Shown: positions 26,742 through 34,867 of the stretch, one piece after another
Numbering within the stretch: the first letter of the stretch is position 1
Layout: each line of letters begins with the position of its first letter
Origin: Clostridia bacterium
Lineage (GTDB): Bacteria > Bacillota > Clostridia > Oscillospirales > CAG-272
Length of the DNA: 64,000 bases
Direction of reading: 5' to 3'
Assembly: GCA_017621755.1 (NCBI GenBank)
Contig: JAGASL010000026.1
Coordinates: forward strand, 62,001-126,000
Program-made: the position numbers and the translations under genes
The notes under the pieces: model-generated
Told to the model about the DNA's origin: nothing
Database searches by the model: none
Seen by the model: the letters and a program-made list of their open reading frames with translations, nothing else

Positions 26742-27599
26742 TTACCGAAATGCCTGGCGATAATCACGTGGACACAGGCCTATATACCGACGAAAGCTGC
26801 GAGAAAAATACTGGGGACTATCAAAGTGCAGGCTGGTGGCGATCTCGGCAATGCTCTGCTCGCTTTCCAGCAACAAGCGCCTGGCCTCCTCCAGCTTGCG
26901 CGTATGGTACCAATGCATCACGCTATCCCCCATTGCGCGCCGAAAGATCGCGCTCAATCGACTTTTTCCGTAATGGAATTGACTGCAAACGTCCTCCATG
27001 GTCAGATGATCATCGTACAGCCCCTTCTCTAAAAAGGCCTGCATATCGGCTACCAGCTGCCGCTCTAATGCCGCACGTGAGGAAAAAAGACTTTCCCCCT
27101 CACCTACCGCCTCACGCAAAAGGCCGATCAGCAGTTGCTCTACGTATAGCCCGATCATCTGCTGGCCTCCAATCTGCTCGTCGGGCAGCGGCGTTAGGGG
27201 GGATATCGGTAGCGGCGCAAAGCAGCGCTCTCGCTCTGCAACAATCGCATCCACCAACGTGCGATGTGGTGGCGAAAAGGTCAGGGGGCGATCTGCCAGA
27301 GCGGCAAGCGAGGACGAATCGCTTTCAAAAGATATAATAAAAAATTCATAGGAATGAACCCCATCACCAAATAAGCCATGCGGCACGTTTGGCGCATGAA
27401 AAACCGCCTGCCCAGCAGTTAACACCCCCTGCCGCTCGCCGCCGCAATAACCCATGCGACCGCGACGCAGGTAAACCATTTCCCAAAAATTATGCTTTTC
27501 TATGGCAGAATGATAATCCGGGCTTTCTGTTCTTGCAAAACAGGTTATGACCTTTTTTATGCGCACAAGCCGCTTAAGCGGCACGCGAATATATGCCAT
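26742..27599 (-). CDS. AraC-family regulator with N-terminal cupin
   Basis: 285 residues. The N-terminal cupin has EMVYLRRGRMGYCGGERQG and HAPNVPHGLFGDG. The C-terminal double helix-turn-helix has LTMEDVCSQFHYGKSRLSAI and HFDSPQYFSRSFRRYIGLCP. It is divergent from a Gfo/Idh-epimerase operon, repeating the layout seen at 0.1-2.8 kb, and is the likely regulator of that operon. The 138-bp gap between them is AT-rich and holds a plausible -10 (TATCAT at 27683-27688) for the plus strand without a good -35, consistent with an activated promoter. Confidence 0.9.
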   Translation of the reverse strand: MAYIRVPLKRLVRIKKVITCFARTESPDYHSAIEKHNFWEMVYLRRGRMGYCGGERQGVLTAGQAVFHAPNVPHGLFGDGVHSYEFFIISFESDSSSLAALADRPLTFSPPHRTLVDAIVAERERCFAPLPISPLTPLPDEQIGGQQMIGLYVEQLLIGLLREAVGEGESLFSSRAALERQLVADMQAFLEKGLYDDHLTMEDVCSQFHYGKSRLSAIFRRAMGDSVMHWYHTRKLEEARRLLLESEQSIAEIATSLHFDSPQYFSRSFRRYIGLCPRDYRQAFR

Positions 27600-27737
27600 T
27601 TTTTACCCTCTGTTTTTATAAAATTGGAAAAAAGTACAACTATTGTGTAAAAAAAGGTATCCCTATTCGGGCAAAAATATTGTATCATGAAGCTACAAGA
27701 AAAGCAAGAGCTTTTATAAAATAAAAAGGAGCGAGCT

Positions 27738-28769
27738 ATGAAAGAGATACGTGTAGCCCTTCTTGGCTACGGTGGCATTGCGCGTGCGCACATGCACGGC
27801 TATGACGTTTTAGAAAAAGAGGGGTTCCCCATTCACCGCGTTGCTCTATGCGACGTGGATCCCGAGCAGTTTTCTGCGGTGCAAAAGATCAATATTGAGG
27901 CCGATGGTAAGCAGACCACCGGCAGTCTGCACCTTTACACCGACGTAGACGAAATGCTGGCAAACGAGGAGATCGACTTAGTAGATATCTGCCTGCCGAC
28001 CTACCTACATAAGGATTATGCCATTCGCATGCTGCGCGCCGGCAAGCACGTGCAGTGTGAAAAGCCCATGGCACTCTCCTATGCTGACTGTGCCGAGATG
28101 ATCGCCACCGCTAAGGAATGTGGTCGCCACCTGATGATTGGCCAATGCCTACGCTTCAACGCCAATTATCTGGCGCTGAAGGCACTGATCGACGAGGGTC
28201 GATATGGCCGCGTGATCAGTGCCAGCTTTGAGCGGCTAAGTGCCCTGCCGCGCTGGGGCTTTGAGGGCTGGTTCCGTGACGTGAAGCGCTCTGGCGGTGC
28301 CTTAATGGATATGGGCGTTCATGACGTGGATATGGTTCGCTATCTGCTTGGTGAGCCGGATGCCGTATCTGCCATATCGGTGGATATGGATATGCCCAAG
28401 CAAAGCTATACCTGCCGCCTCTTATACAAAAACGGCCCTTTCGTTACCACACAGGTCAGCTGGTGCGAGGCACCCGGCTTTCCCTTCTCTTGCCCCTTCC
28501 ACGTAACGCTGGAAAAGGCTACCGTCACGTGGGATGGTAGAGGGCAGGTCACGGTCTACCCGGCAGGGGGCGAGGTCTATACGCTTGCATACGAGCAATG
28601 CGACCATATGGCAGAGGAGATCCGCTACCTTGGCGAAGTGATCCTTGGCATGCATGAAAACAAAAAGAACCCGCCTGAATCAGCCATGGCAACGATGAAG
28701 ATCGTTGCGCTGTTAGACGCAAGCGCCGCACAGGGAGGCCAAACTCTATTCACAGAAAAGGAGCTTTGA
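27738..28769 (+). CDS. Gfo/Idh/MocA family oxidoreductase
   Basis: 343 residues. The Rossmann start is VALLGYGGIARAHMHG (residues 6-21). The EKP motif is in QCEKPMALS, and the C-terminal domain carries GGALMDMGVHDVDMVRYLLG, where the conserved Asp/His pair sits. It uses NAD(P) on a sugar-type substrate. AAGGAG precedes the ATG. A TIM-barrel epimerase starts one base after its stop, so both are translated from one message. It is clearly different in sequence from the enzyme at 862-1863 despite the same gene arrangement. Confidence 0.9.
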   Translation: MKEIRVALLGYGGIARAHMHGYDVLEKEGFPIHRVALCDVDPEQFSAVQKINIEADGKQTTGSLHLYTDVDEMLANEEIDLVDICLPTYLHKDYAIRMLRAGKHVQCEKPMALSYADCAEMIATAKECGRHLMIGQCLRFNANYLALKALIDEGRYGRVISASFERLSALPRWGFEGWFRDVKRSGGALMDMGVHDVDMVRYLLGEPDAVSAISVDMDMPKQSYTCRLLYKNGPFVTTQVSWCEAPGFPFSCPFHVTLEKATVTWDGRGQVTVYPAGGEVYTLAYEQCDHMAEEIRYLGEVILGMHENKKNPPESAMATMKIVALLDASAAQGGQTLFTEKEL

Positions 28770-28770
28770 T

Positions 28771-29598
28771 ATGATGAACTTAGGCGTGATGATCAACGTA
28801 CACGAGGGGATATCCTTTACCGAAAAATTTCGTGACGCAAGAGACATGGGACTTTCAAGCTGCCAGCTCTCGATCTGGAGCCCCGCGCTTTACACCGATG
28901 AGACGGCTGCCGCCATCAACCGTGCAAAGGAAGAGACGGGGTTAGAGGTCTCTCTCTTGTGGGCGGGCTACACCGGCCCCTGCGAGTGGAACTTTACCGC
29001 CGGGCCAGACACTATTGGCTTAGTACCGCTTGCCTTTCGTGGCATGCGGCTTGAGCAGCTGGCAGCGGCCTCTGTCTTTGCCGAAAAGATCGGCGTGCGC
29101 GATATTGCCACACACGTAGGCTTCATACCGGAAAATCCAAGTGACGAAAACTATCGTAGTCTGATAGCTGCCCTGCGTTATCTGTGCAATATTTACAAAT
29201 CGCGCGGGCAAAACTTTCTATTTGAGACCGGGCAGGAGACCCCGGTGACCGTGCTGCGCGCCATTGAGGACATTGGTACCGGCAACGCCTACATCAATTT
29301 TGATACGGCAAATCTCATTCTTTACGGCAAGGGCAATGCGGCAGACGCCGTGCGCGTATTCGGCAAATACGTGCGCAATACGCACATCAAGGACGGCTTT
29401 TACCCCACTGATGGAAAAAATTTGGGCCGCGAGGTCAAGGTTGGTGAGGGGCTTGCCGATCTGCCCAAGGTTATTTCCCTGCTTCAGGAATGCGGCTACA
29501 CTGGCCCCTACACCATCGAGCGTGAGATCTCCGGCGAGCAGCAAAAAAAGGATATTGCCGAAACGATCGTGTATTTGAAAAGCATTTTACATGCGTAA
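28771..29598 (+). CDS. TIM-barrel sugar phosphate isomerase/epimerase
   Basis: 275 residues of the xylose isomerase-like TIM-barrel family: LLWAGYTGPCEWNF early, DIATHVGFIP, the metal Glu in FLFETGQETP, NFDTANLILYGKGN with the metal Asp, HIKDGFYP and the late TIEREISGEQQ. This set resembles D-tagatose 3-epimerase and related ketose epimerases, though the exact substrate is open. Cotranscribed with the Gfo/Idh gene; the pair ends at a strong terminator. Confidence 0.87.
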   Translation: MMNLGVMINVHEGISFTEKFRDARDMGLSSCQLSIWSPALYTDETAAAINRAKEETGLEVSLLWAGYTGPCEWNFTAGPDTIGLVPLAFRGMRLEQLAAASVFAEKIGVRDIATHVGFIPENPSDENYRSLIAALRYLCNIYKSRGQNFLFETGQETPVTVLRAIEDIGTGNAYINFDTANLILYGKGNAADAVRVFGKYVRNTHIKDGFYPTDGKNLGREVKVGEGLADLPKVISLLQECGYTGPYTIEREISGEQQKKDIAETIVYLKSILHA

Positions 29599-29618
29599 CA
29601 AGCGCGAGCCGGCATCAT

Positions 29619-29654
29619 AAAAATCGCAGGCACCAAACGGTGCCTGCGATTTTT
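29619..29654. terminator. bidirectional terminator
   Basis: Stem ATCGCAGGCACC / GGTGCCTGCGAT with loop AAAC, bordered by A- and T-runs, between the epimerase gene and the converging ispE. Confidence 0.92.
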
Positions 29655-29655
29655 G

Positions 29656-30567
29656 TTATAGAGAGGTGGGAGCCGAGGTAGCTACGCGTGCCTGCGGGCC
29701 GATGGCCGCTGCTGCGTGGCGCGCCTGCGATAGCGTATGGAACAGACCGAATACGGAAGGCCCGCTACCACTCATACAGGCGGCATAGGCACCAAGCGAA
29801 AGCAGCTGCGCGCGCAGCGCGGTGGCTGCCGGACAGGAAGGAAGGATCACTGGCTCAAAGGCATTATATACTGCATCGGCCGCGGTATGCAGCCGCCCGT
29901 CTGCCATAGCGCGGTAAAGCCGCTCCGGCCGGCCGCCGTGCGGCACGCTGCCATCAAAGCGGTGATAATAGTCGTCCATAGCGGCAAAGGCGCGCGGTGT
30001 AGAGACCCACTCACGCCCGTTGGCCAGCACGATATATAGCGGCGCGCCGCAGGCAAGCGGGCGCATCTCCTCGCCCCTGCCACGGCAGATCTGGGTGCCG
30101 CCCACCATGCAAAAGGGCACGTCTGAACCAAGCGTGGCGCCCAGGGAGAGCAGCTCGTCCTGCCTGAGGGGGTAACCCGCCAGCTCGTTCATGGCCAACA
30201 AAACGGCTGCGGCATCGCTGCTACCACCAGCCAGGCCGGCGGCAATGGGCAGGCGCTTGTGAATATGGATCTGAACTGCACCATTCTTCCCTGCTTTGGC
30301 AAAAAAAGCATCTGCCGCGCGATAAGCCAGGTTTTTAGAATCAAGAGGCAGGCGTGCGCCACGCACCTGCAGCCGGATATCACGCGCCGCGCCCAGGGAA
30401 AGACGCACGGTAACATCATCGTGCAGCGAGATGCTGTGCATGACCGTTAAAAGCTCGTGAAAGCCATCCTCACGGCAGGCAGTCACATCTAAATATAGAT
30501 TGATCTTTGCATAAGCCGCACGGGTTACCTGCGCATCGGCACTGGCTTGTATGTTCATGTTGACCAA
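29656..30567 (-). CDS. ispE: 4-diphosphocytidyl-2-C-methyl-D-erythritol kinase
   Basis: 303 residues from a TTG start at 30567. GHMP-kinase motifs: AAYAKINLYLDV at the N-terminus, the phosphate loop LPIAAGLAGGSSDAAA, and ACMSGSGPSVFGLF near the end. It phosphorylates CDP-methylerythritol in the MEP isoprenoid pathway. TTG was preferred because AAAGGAGG sits 7 bp before it; the in-frame ATG at 30558 is 16 bp from that site and an ATG at 30615 has none. A weak start codon would lower its expression. A palindrome overlaps its -35 box. Confidence 0.93.
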   Translation of the reverse strand: MVNMNIQASADAQVTRAAYAKINLYLDVTACREDGFHELLTVMHSISLHDDVTVRLSLGAARDIRLQVRGARLPLDSKNLAYRAADAFFAKAGKNGAVQIHIHKRLPIAAGLAGGSSDAAAVLLAMNELAGYPLRQDELLSLGATLGSDVPFCMVGGTQICRGRGEEMRPLACGAPLYIVLANGREWVSTPRAFAAMDDYYHRFDGSVPHGGRPERLYRAMADGRLHTAADAVYNAFEPVILPSCPAATALRAQLLSLGAYAACMSGSGPSVFGLFHTLSQARHAAAAIGPQARVATSAPTSL

Positions 30568-30632
30568 AGGCTGCCCTCCTTTATTGCCCGGATTTTTGGT
30601 TTTTGATTTATGCAACGCAGAAAACTAATATT

Positions 30633-30673
30633 ATTATAGCACGTTTGTGAAGAAATTGCAAATTTTGCAATTT
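30633..30673 (-). promoter_or_regulatory. ispE promoter overlapped by a palindromic operator candidate
   Basis: On the minus strand, TTGCAA (complement of 30656-30661), 17-bp spacer, TATAAT (complement of 30633-30638). A palindrome with 10-bp arms, AAATTGCAAA (30653-30662) and TTTGCAATTT (30664-30673) around one central base, covers the -35 box. Confidence 0.75.
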
Positions 30674-30698
30674 ATTTTTATTCATGCGCCCCAGATAC

Positions 30699-30727
30699 TT
30701 GATTTCGCATGAAAAATCCTGTATAAT
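30699..30727 (+). promoter_or_regulatory. promoter of the AI-2E-type permease pair
   Basis: TTGATT (30699-30704), 17-bp spacer, TATAAT (30722-30727). It is divergent from the ispE promoter with the palindrome in between. Confidence 0.8.
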
Positions 30728-30765
30728 AAATTGTGTAGATATTTTTAAGAAGGGAGACGGTGCCT

Positions 30766-32025
30766 ATGCTGCGCTTTCAGAAGAATGATCGCTATACGTC
30801 GATCGCCATTTACGCCTTTATCGTGCTGGCCACGCTGATGCTGGGCGTCGTGATCTGCATCAATATTCCCTTCATCATGGGGCAGCTTTGGCGTTTTGTC
30901 AACGTGCTGCGCCCGATTACCTTTGCGATGGCCTTCGCCTATATCTGCAACCCGATCGTGCGCTATGCCGAGCGGCGGCTGCTGAAGCGGCTGCAGGATC
31001 GCAAGCGCCTGGCTCGGGTTCTTTCCCTGCTGTTGACTTATCTTTTCCTTTCGGCGATCATTGCCGTTTTAGCGTTCATGATCGTACCGCAGATCACCTA
31101 TAACTACCAGGATTTTAGCAGCAATATCGTTAGATACATCAACCTGCTGACCGAGCGTGTTGACGGCTGGATCCGTGATACGGGCATCTTTGGTGAGAGC
31201 TATGACGGCTTAGCCAATCTCATCCACCCCTCTGACATTGCGGCGGCTATCTCTACCGCGCTTGGCTGGCTGACTGCACAGCTTGGCACCCTTAGCCTGC
31301 AGCTGCTGGAGACGGCAGGCGTTGTTCTGATCGGCATTTTGCTTTCCGCCTCTATGCTTTATCACAAGGAAGCACTTTCTGCTACGGTGAAAAAGATAGC
31401 ACTGGCCATATTCCCGCGCCGTGTCTATCGTGGTGCGCGCGAGGCGCTTCTGTTTGCCGACCGCGCCTTTGGCCAGTTTATTATCGGCAAGTTGATCGAT
31501 TCCTTCATCGTGGGGGTGATCACCTTCGTCGTGCTGGCAATCGTACAAATGCCCTATTATCCGCTGATCAGCGCAATCGTATGCGTAACCAGCATTATTC
31601 CCGCCTTTGGCTACGTGATCGGCGCAATACCTAGTTTTTTCATTATTTTGATGAAGGACCCGATCATGGCCCTTTGGTTCCTTGTGATCCTGATCGCCAT
31701 TCAGCAGCTGGATGGCAATATTATCGGCCCCAAGATCGTTGGCTCGGCCACCGGTCTTGCCTCGGTATGGGTTATCACGGCCATTATGCTGATGGGGGCA
31801 TATTTTGGCCCGATCGGCTGGTTTATCGGCGTGCCGCTATTTTCTGTCATTTACCGTATGGTGGGCGATCTGGTCAACCGCCATCTGCAGAAAAAGGGAC
31901 GCCCCATTGCCCTTTCCTATTACGAGGGCATTACCATGACAGAGGAAAGCCTCACGCAAGAGACACCAGTATGCTTGCCAGAGGCTGCAGAAATGGAGGA
32001 AGCGCATGAAGAAGTGGATGAATGA
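30766..32025 (+). CDS. AI-2E family transporter (first of a tandem pair)
   Basis: 419 residues. Several hydrophobic segments: residues about 15-38 and 48-68, a further N-terminal pair, then a cluster in the C-terminal half. Family-like segments include NPIVRYAERR, ADRAFGQFIIGKLIDSFIVG, IPAFGYVIGAIPSFF and LDGNIIGPKIVGSATGLASV. The family includes AI-2 exporters and sodium/proton antiporters, so the substrate is open. I chose ATG 30766 over GTG 30760 because GGGAG lies 9 bp before it. Its last 20 bp overlap the next gene. Confidence 0.88.
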   Translation: MLRFQKNDRYTSIAIYAFIVLATLMLGVVICINIPFIMGQLWRFVNVLRPITFAMAFAYICNPIVRYAERRLLKRLQDRKRLARVLSLLLTYLFLSAIIAVLAFMIVPQITYNYQDFSSNIVRYINLLTERVDGWIRDTGIFGESYDGLANLIHPSDIAAAISTALGWLTAQLGTLSLQLLETAGVVLIGILLSASMLYHKEALSATVKKIALAIFPRRVYRGAREALLFADRAFGQFIIGKLIDSFIVGVITFVVLAIVQMPYYPLISAIVCVTSIIPAFGYVIGAIPSFFIILMKDPIMALWFLVILIAIQQLDGNIIGPKIVGSATGLASVWVITAIMLMGAYFGPIGWFIGVPLFSVIYRMVGDLVNRHLQKKGRPIALSYYEGITMTEESLTQETPVCLPEAAEMEEAHEEVDE

Positions 32026-33433
32026 TAAATATACCACCATTGCGATCTACGTTCTGCTCGTTCTGTTAGCCACGCTGCTCTTTTCCTTCGCCATTCTGAA
32101 CTTAGGGCGGATATGGGACATTGCGCTGTTTCTTCTCTTCTCCGCTAAAAGTGTTGTGTTTGGTATTTTGATCGCCTTGGTGCTGTTCCCACTTTGCAGC
32201 GTGCTGGAAAAGGGGCTGTCTCGCTTTGCCGAACGGCGGCTGCATAAGACCTGGCGCCCCTTTCCCTTGCACGCCACGGCGGTGTCGCTTGCCTATCTGA
32301 TCGCCCTGATTCTGGTCGGCATTGTCATCGTTTCGATCCTTCCCATGTTGAACCAGAACTACGACCAGCTACAATCGACCCTGACAGGGTACGTCAATTC
32401 CCTGCTGGCGCTGCTGCAAAAGAACGATTTTATTTATGACCTGATCGTTTCTATCGTAGGCGTTTCCGGTCAGACAGCGCAGGAATTTATCAACAACCTG
32501 CTGGTTGAATATTCCGGCTACCTCAGCAGCTTTGCTAGCAACCTGGTCAACGTGCTGACGGTGGTGATCACCAGTACCTCTGACGTGATCGTGGCGCTGA
32601 TCCTTTCTTTTTACTTCCTGCTTTCTCGCAATACCATTGCAGCCATTACGCGCAAAATTGCCGCCGCGGTATTACCCGATCGCTTCCGCACCTGGTCGGC
32701 CAGGTTCTTCCGCCGGCTATACAGTAACGTGTTTGAGTTTCTTTCTGCGCGCATCCTCTGCTCCTTTTTGCTGGGCGTTCTTTGTTATCTGCTGACGTGG
32801 GCGCTGAACATCCCCTTCTACCCCTTACTTTCGCTGATCGTATTCGTGCTGAATATTATTCCCTTTTTCGGCCCGTTCGTAGCGGCGCTGCTGTGCACCG
32901 TGATTATTGCGATCGTGCAGCCCGAGGTTACCTGGATCTTTGTCCTGATCCTGCTGCTGATCAACCTGACCGAGCAGTTTCTCATTGAACGAAGCCTGCT
33001 GAGCAAGCGACTCAGGCCGAACATGGGTGTCACCCTGGCTGCCGTGCTGCTCTTTAATCAATATTTCGGCTTCATGGGTGCTATTTTAGCGGTGCCGATA
33101 TGGGTCTCTGTAGCGACCGAGGTGCGCGCCTTCCTAAACCGCCGGCTGCGCAAAAAGGGGGTTCCCCTTTCGCCGGACGGGGCGCCTATCATCTGCGAGG
33201 GGGAGGGCTGCCCAGAGGAGGAAGCCCCCACCGAAAGCGCCGCGCCCGAAGCGGATCAAGAAGAGTTGCCGGATTATGACGAATCTGAAACTACCTGGAT
33301 GCATTTCAAATCCGTCTGTCTCTCAATTTGGAAAAGGATCAAGCGCATGGCATGCGGCCTGGCGGCATTTACCTGCCGCGTGGCCGGCAAGATCAAGAGG
33401 GCGTGGTGCCGCATTTTCCGCAAAAAGAAGTAA
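32006..33433 (+). CDS. AI-2E family transporter (second of a tandem pair)
   Basis: 475 residues. Same fold as the upstream protein: FGILIALVLFPLCSVLEKGL, LSARILCSFLLGVLCYLL, NIIPFFGPFVAALLC and FLIERSLLSKRLRPNMGVTL, with a long basic cytosolic tail (CGLAAFTCRVAGKIKRAWCR). The tail is preceded by an acidic stretch of about 40 residues. Translation starts at ATG 32006 after GGAGG inside the previous gene. The 20-bp overlap and shared family point to a gene duplication whose products may work together. Confidence 0.87.
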   Translation: MKKWMNDKYTTIAIYVLLVLLATLLFSFAILNLGRIWDIALFLLFSAKSVVFGILIALVLFPLCSVLEKGLSRFAERRLHKTWRPFPLHATAVSLAYLIALILVGIVIVSILPMLNQNYDQLQSTLTGYVNSLLALLQKNDFIYDLIVSIVGVSGQTAQEFINNLLVEYSGYLSSFASNLVNVLTVVITSTSDVIVALILSFYFLLSRNTIAAITRKIAAAVLPDRFRTWSARFFRRLYSNVFEFLSARILCSFLLGVLCYLLTWALNIPFYPLLSLIVFVLNIIPFFGPFVAALLCTVIIAIVQPEVTWIFVLILLLINLTEQFLIERSLLSKRLRPNMGVTLAAVLLFNQYFGFMGAILAVPIWVSVATEVRAFLNRRLRKKGVPLSPDGAPIICEGEGCPEEEAPTESAAPEADQEELPDYDESETTWMHFKSVCLSIWKRIKRMACGLAAFTCRVAGKIKRAWCRIFRKKK

Positions 33434-33468
33434 ATCAGCAAAATATTTGTTTTTCTCTAAAAAATCCC

Positions 33469-33497
33469 TTGACAAGAGAAAAAGAATATGATAGAAT
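33469..33497 (+). promoter_or_regulatory. promoter of rpsF-ssb-rpsR
   Basis: TTGACA (33469-33474), 17-bp spacer, TAGAAT (33492-33497). Confidence 0.8.
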
Positions 33498-33507
33498 AAC
33501 AAAATAG

Positions 33508-33570
33508 TGAGGTTGATCTATCAACCCACTCCTTGCCGCCCACGCGGCGGCCAAAAGTCCATAAGGAGGT
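33508..33570 (+). promoter_or_regulatory. rpsF leader with two hairpins, candidate S6:S18 element
   Basis: The leader contains a small TTGAT / ATCAA hairpin and then a GC-rich hairpin GCCGCC-CACGC-GGCGGC before the AAGGAGG site. Leaders of rpsF in many bacteria bind the S6:S18 complex; the position fits, but the specific contact bases were not verified. Confidence 0.45.
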
Positions 33571-33579
33571 GTAATCAGA

Positions 33580-33966
33580 ATGGAGAAGGTCATTTGTTCT
33601 TACGAGACTCTGTTCGTTATCAAGCCCGATCTGTCCGAAGAGGCAACCGAGGCTGTAATGAACAAGTTTACCACGCTGATCACGGACAATGGTGGTACCA
33701 TTGAGAACGTGAACGTGTGGGGCAAGCGCAGACTGGCATACCCGATCGAGAAACACGTTGAGGGTTACTATGTGCTTGTTAACTTTAAGAGCGAGGCTAC
33801 CCTGCCGCTGGAGCTGAATCGTGTATTCGGTATTACCGATGAGATTCTGCGCAACATCGTTGTTCGCTCTGACGGTTACGTAGCGCCTGTTGCTGAAGAG
33901 AAGGCTCCCGAAGCCGCTCCCGCAGCAGAAGAGGCTCCCGTTGCTGAAGCAGAAGCTGAGGCATAA
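33580..33966 (+). CDS. rpsF: 30S ribosomal protein S6
   Basis: 128 residues. Core motifs: SYETLFVIKPDLSEEATEAV, NVWGKRRLAYPIEKHVEGYY and ELNRVFGITDEILRNIVVR. S6 dimerises with S18 on the 30S platform. The last ~30 residues are an Ala/Glu/Pro tail (for example APVAEEKAPEAAPAAEE), reminiscent of glutamylated S6 tails in other bacteria but encoded in the gene. AAGGAGG precedes the ATG. First gene of the canonical rpsF-ssb-rpsR unit. Confidence 0.98.
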   Translation: MEKVICSYETLFVIKPDLSEEATEAVMNKFTTLITDNGGTIENVNVWGKRRLAYPIEKHVEGYYVLVNFKSEATLPLELNRVFGITDEILRNIVVRSDGYVAPVAEEKAPEAAPAAEEAPVAEAEAEA

Positions 33967-33995
33967 TTTTTGAATGTGAAAGGGGACGGAAAATC

Positions 33996-34460
33996 ATGGC
34001 AAGTTTTAACAAGGTCATTCTGGTTGGTAATCTTACCGCAGATCCGGAATTGAAGCAGACGCCCTCCGGCGTTTCCGTCTGCCGCTTTTCCATTGCGGTA
34101 CAGCGTCGCTTCGGCCGCAATGAACAGGGTCAGACTCCTGCCGATTTCTTTAACATCGTTGCATGGCGTCAGTCTGCCGAGTTTGTCGCTCGTTATTTCA
34201 CCAAGGGTCGCGCGATCCTGGTGTGTGGCCAGATCCAGAACGATAACTGGACTGACCAGCAGGGTGTAAAGCACTATTCTACCTCTATCGTAGCCGACGA
34301 GGTTACCTTCGCCGATTCGAAGGGGGGCGAGAATAGCGCCGCAGGCGGCAATGCCGCTGGCAATCAGTACACGCCCGCCTCTTACGGTACTCCTGCCTAC
34401 AACAGCAGCGAGAACAACAATTTTGAGGAAATTACAAGCGACGACAATCTGCCTTTCTAA
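33996..34460 (+). CDS. ssb: single-stranded DNA-binding protein
   Basis: 154 residues. OB-fold motifs: FNKVILVGNLTADPELKQTP, VCRFSIAVQRRF, DFFNIVAWRQSAEFV and YFTKGRAILVCGQIQ. The Gly/Asn-rich linker ends in the acidic tip DDNLPF, which docks partner proteins. Placed between rpsF and rpsR, as in most Bacillota. Confidence 0.98.
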   Translation: MASFNKVILVGNLTADPELKQTPSGVSVCRFSIAVQRRFGRNEQGQTPADFFNIVAWRQSAEFVARYFTKGRAILVCGQIQNDNWTDQQGVKHYSTSIVADEVTFADSKGGENSAAGGNAAGNQYTPASYGTPAYNSSENNNFEEITSDDNLPF

Positions 34461-34563
34461 TTTGCAAGGCATTCTACCGATTTTATCGGTACCCACCCTG
34501 CCAGACTCCCGGCTTGGTAGGTACACTTAGTATTTTGGGGTCAGAAAGGTTTTGGACCGTTTC

Positions 34564-34815
34564 ATGGACAGAAATAACGAAAATGCACGTCCCTTCCGCC
34601 CTGTACACAGAAAGAAGAAGGTTTGCATCTTCTGTGTGGACAAGGTTGACGGCATTGATTACAAGGATGTTGCGAAGCTGAGAAAGTTCATTTCTGAGCG
34701 CGCCAAGATCCTTCCCCGCCGTGTTTCCGGCACTTGCGCAAAGCATCAGCGCGATCTGAACACCGCTATCAAGCGTGCTCGCCAGGTTGCCCTGCTTCCT
34801 TACGTAAGCGACTAA
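34564..34815 (+). CDS. rpsR: 30S ribosomal protein S18
   Basis: 83 residues from ATG 34564; a TTG at 34552 is in frame but too close to AAAGG. Signature: [11 protein letters not shown] (two Cys), [35 protein letters not shown] and a basic ending before LLPYV. The Cys pair marks the zinc-type (C+) S18. The 103-bp gap after ssb holds a TACCGAT / ATCGGTA hairpin. The Shine-Dalgarno is weak and distant (14 bp), so translation may depend on the structure in that gap. Confidence 0.95.
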   Translation: MDRNNENARPFRPVHRKKKVCIFCVDKVDGIDYKDVAKLRKFISERAKILPRRVSGTCAKHQRDLNTAIKRARQVALLPYVSD

Positions 34816-34824
34816 GCAACGAAC

Positions 34825-34858
34825 AAAAAACCGCCCTGCACATGGCAGGGCGGTTTTT
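34825..34858. terminator. bidirectional terminator after rpsR
   Basis: Stem CCGCCCTGC / GCAGGGCGG with A-run before and T-run after, serving rpsR and the converging AraC gene. Confidence 0.92.
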
Positions 34859-34867
34859 ATTTTGCTT

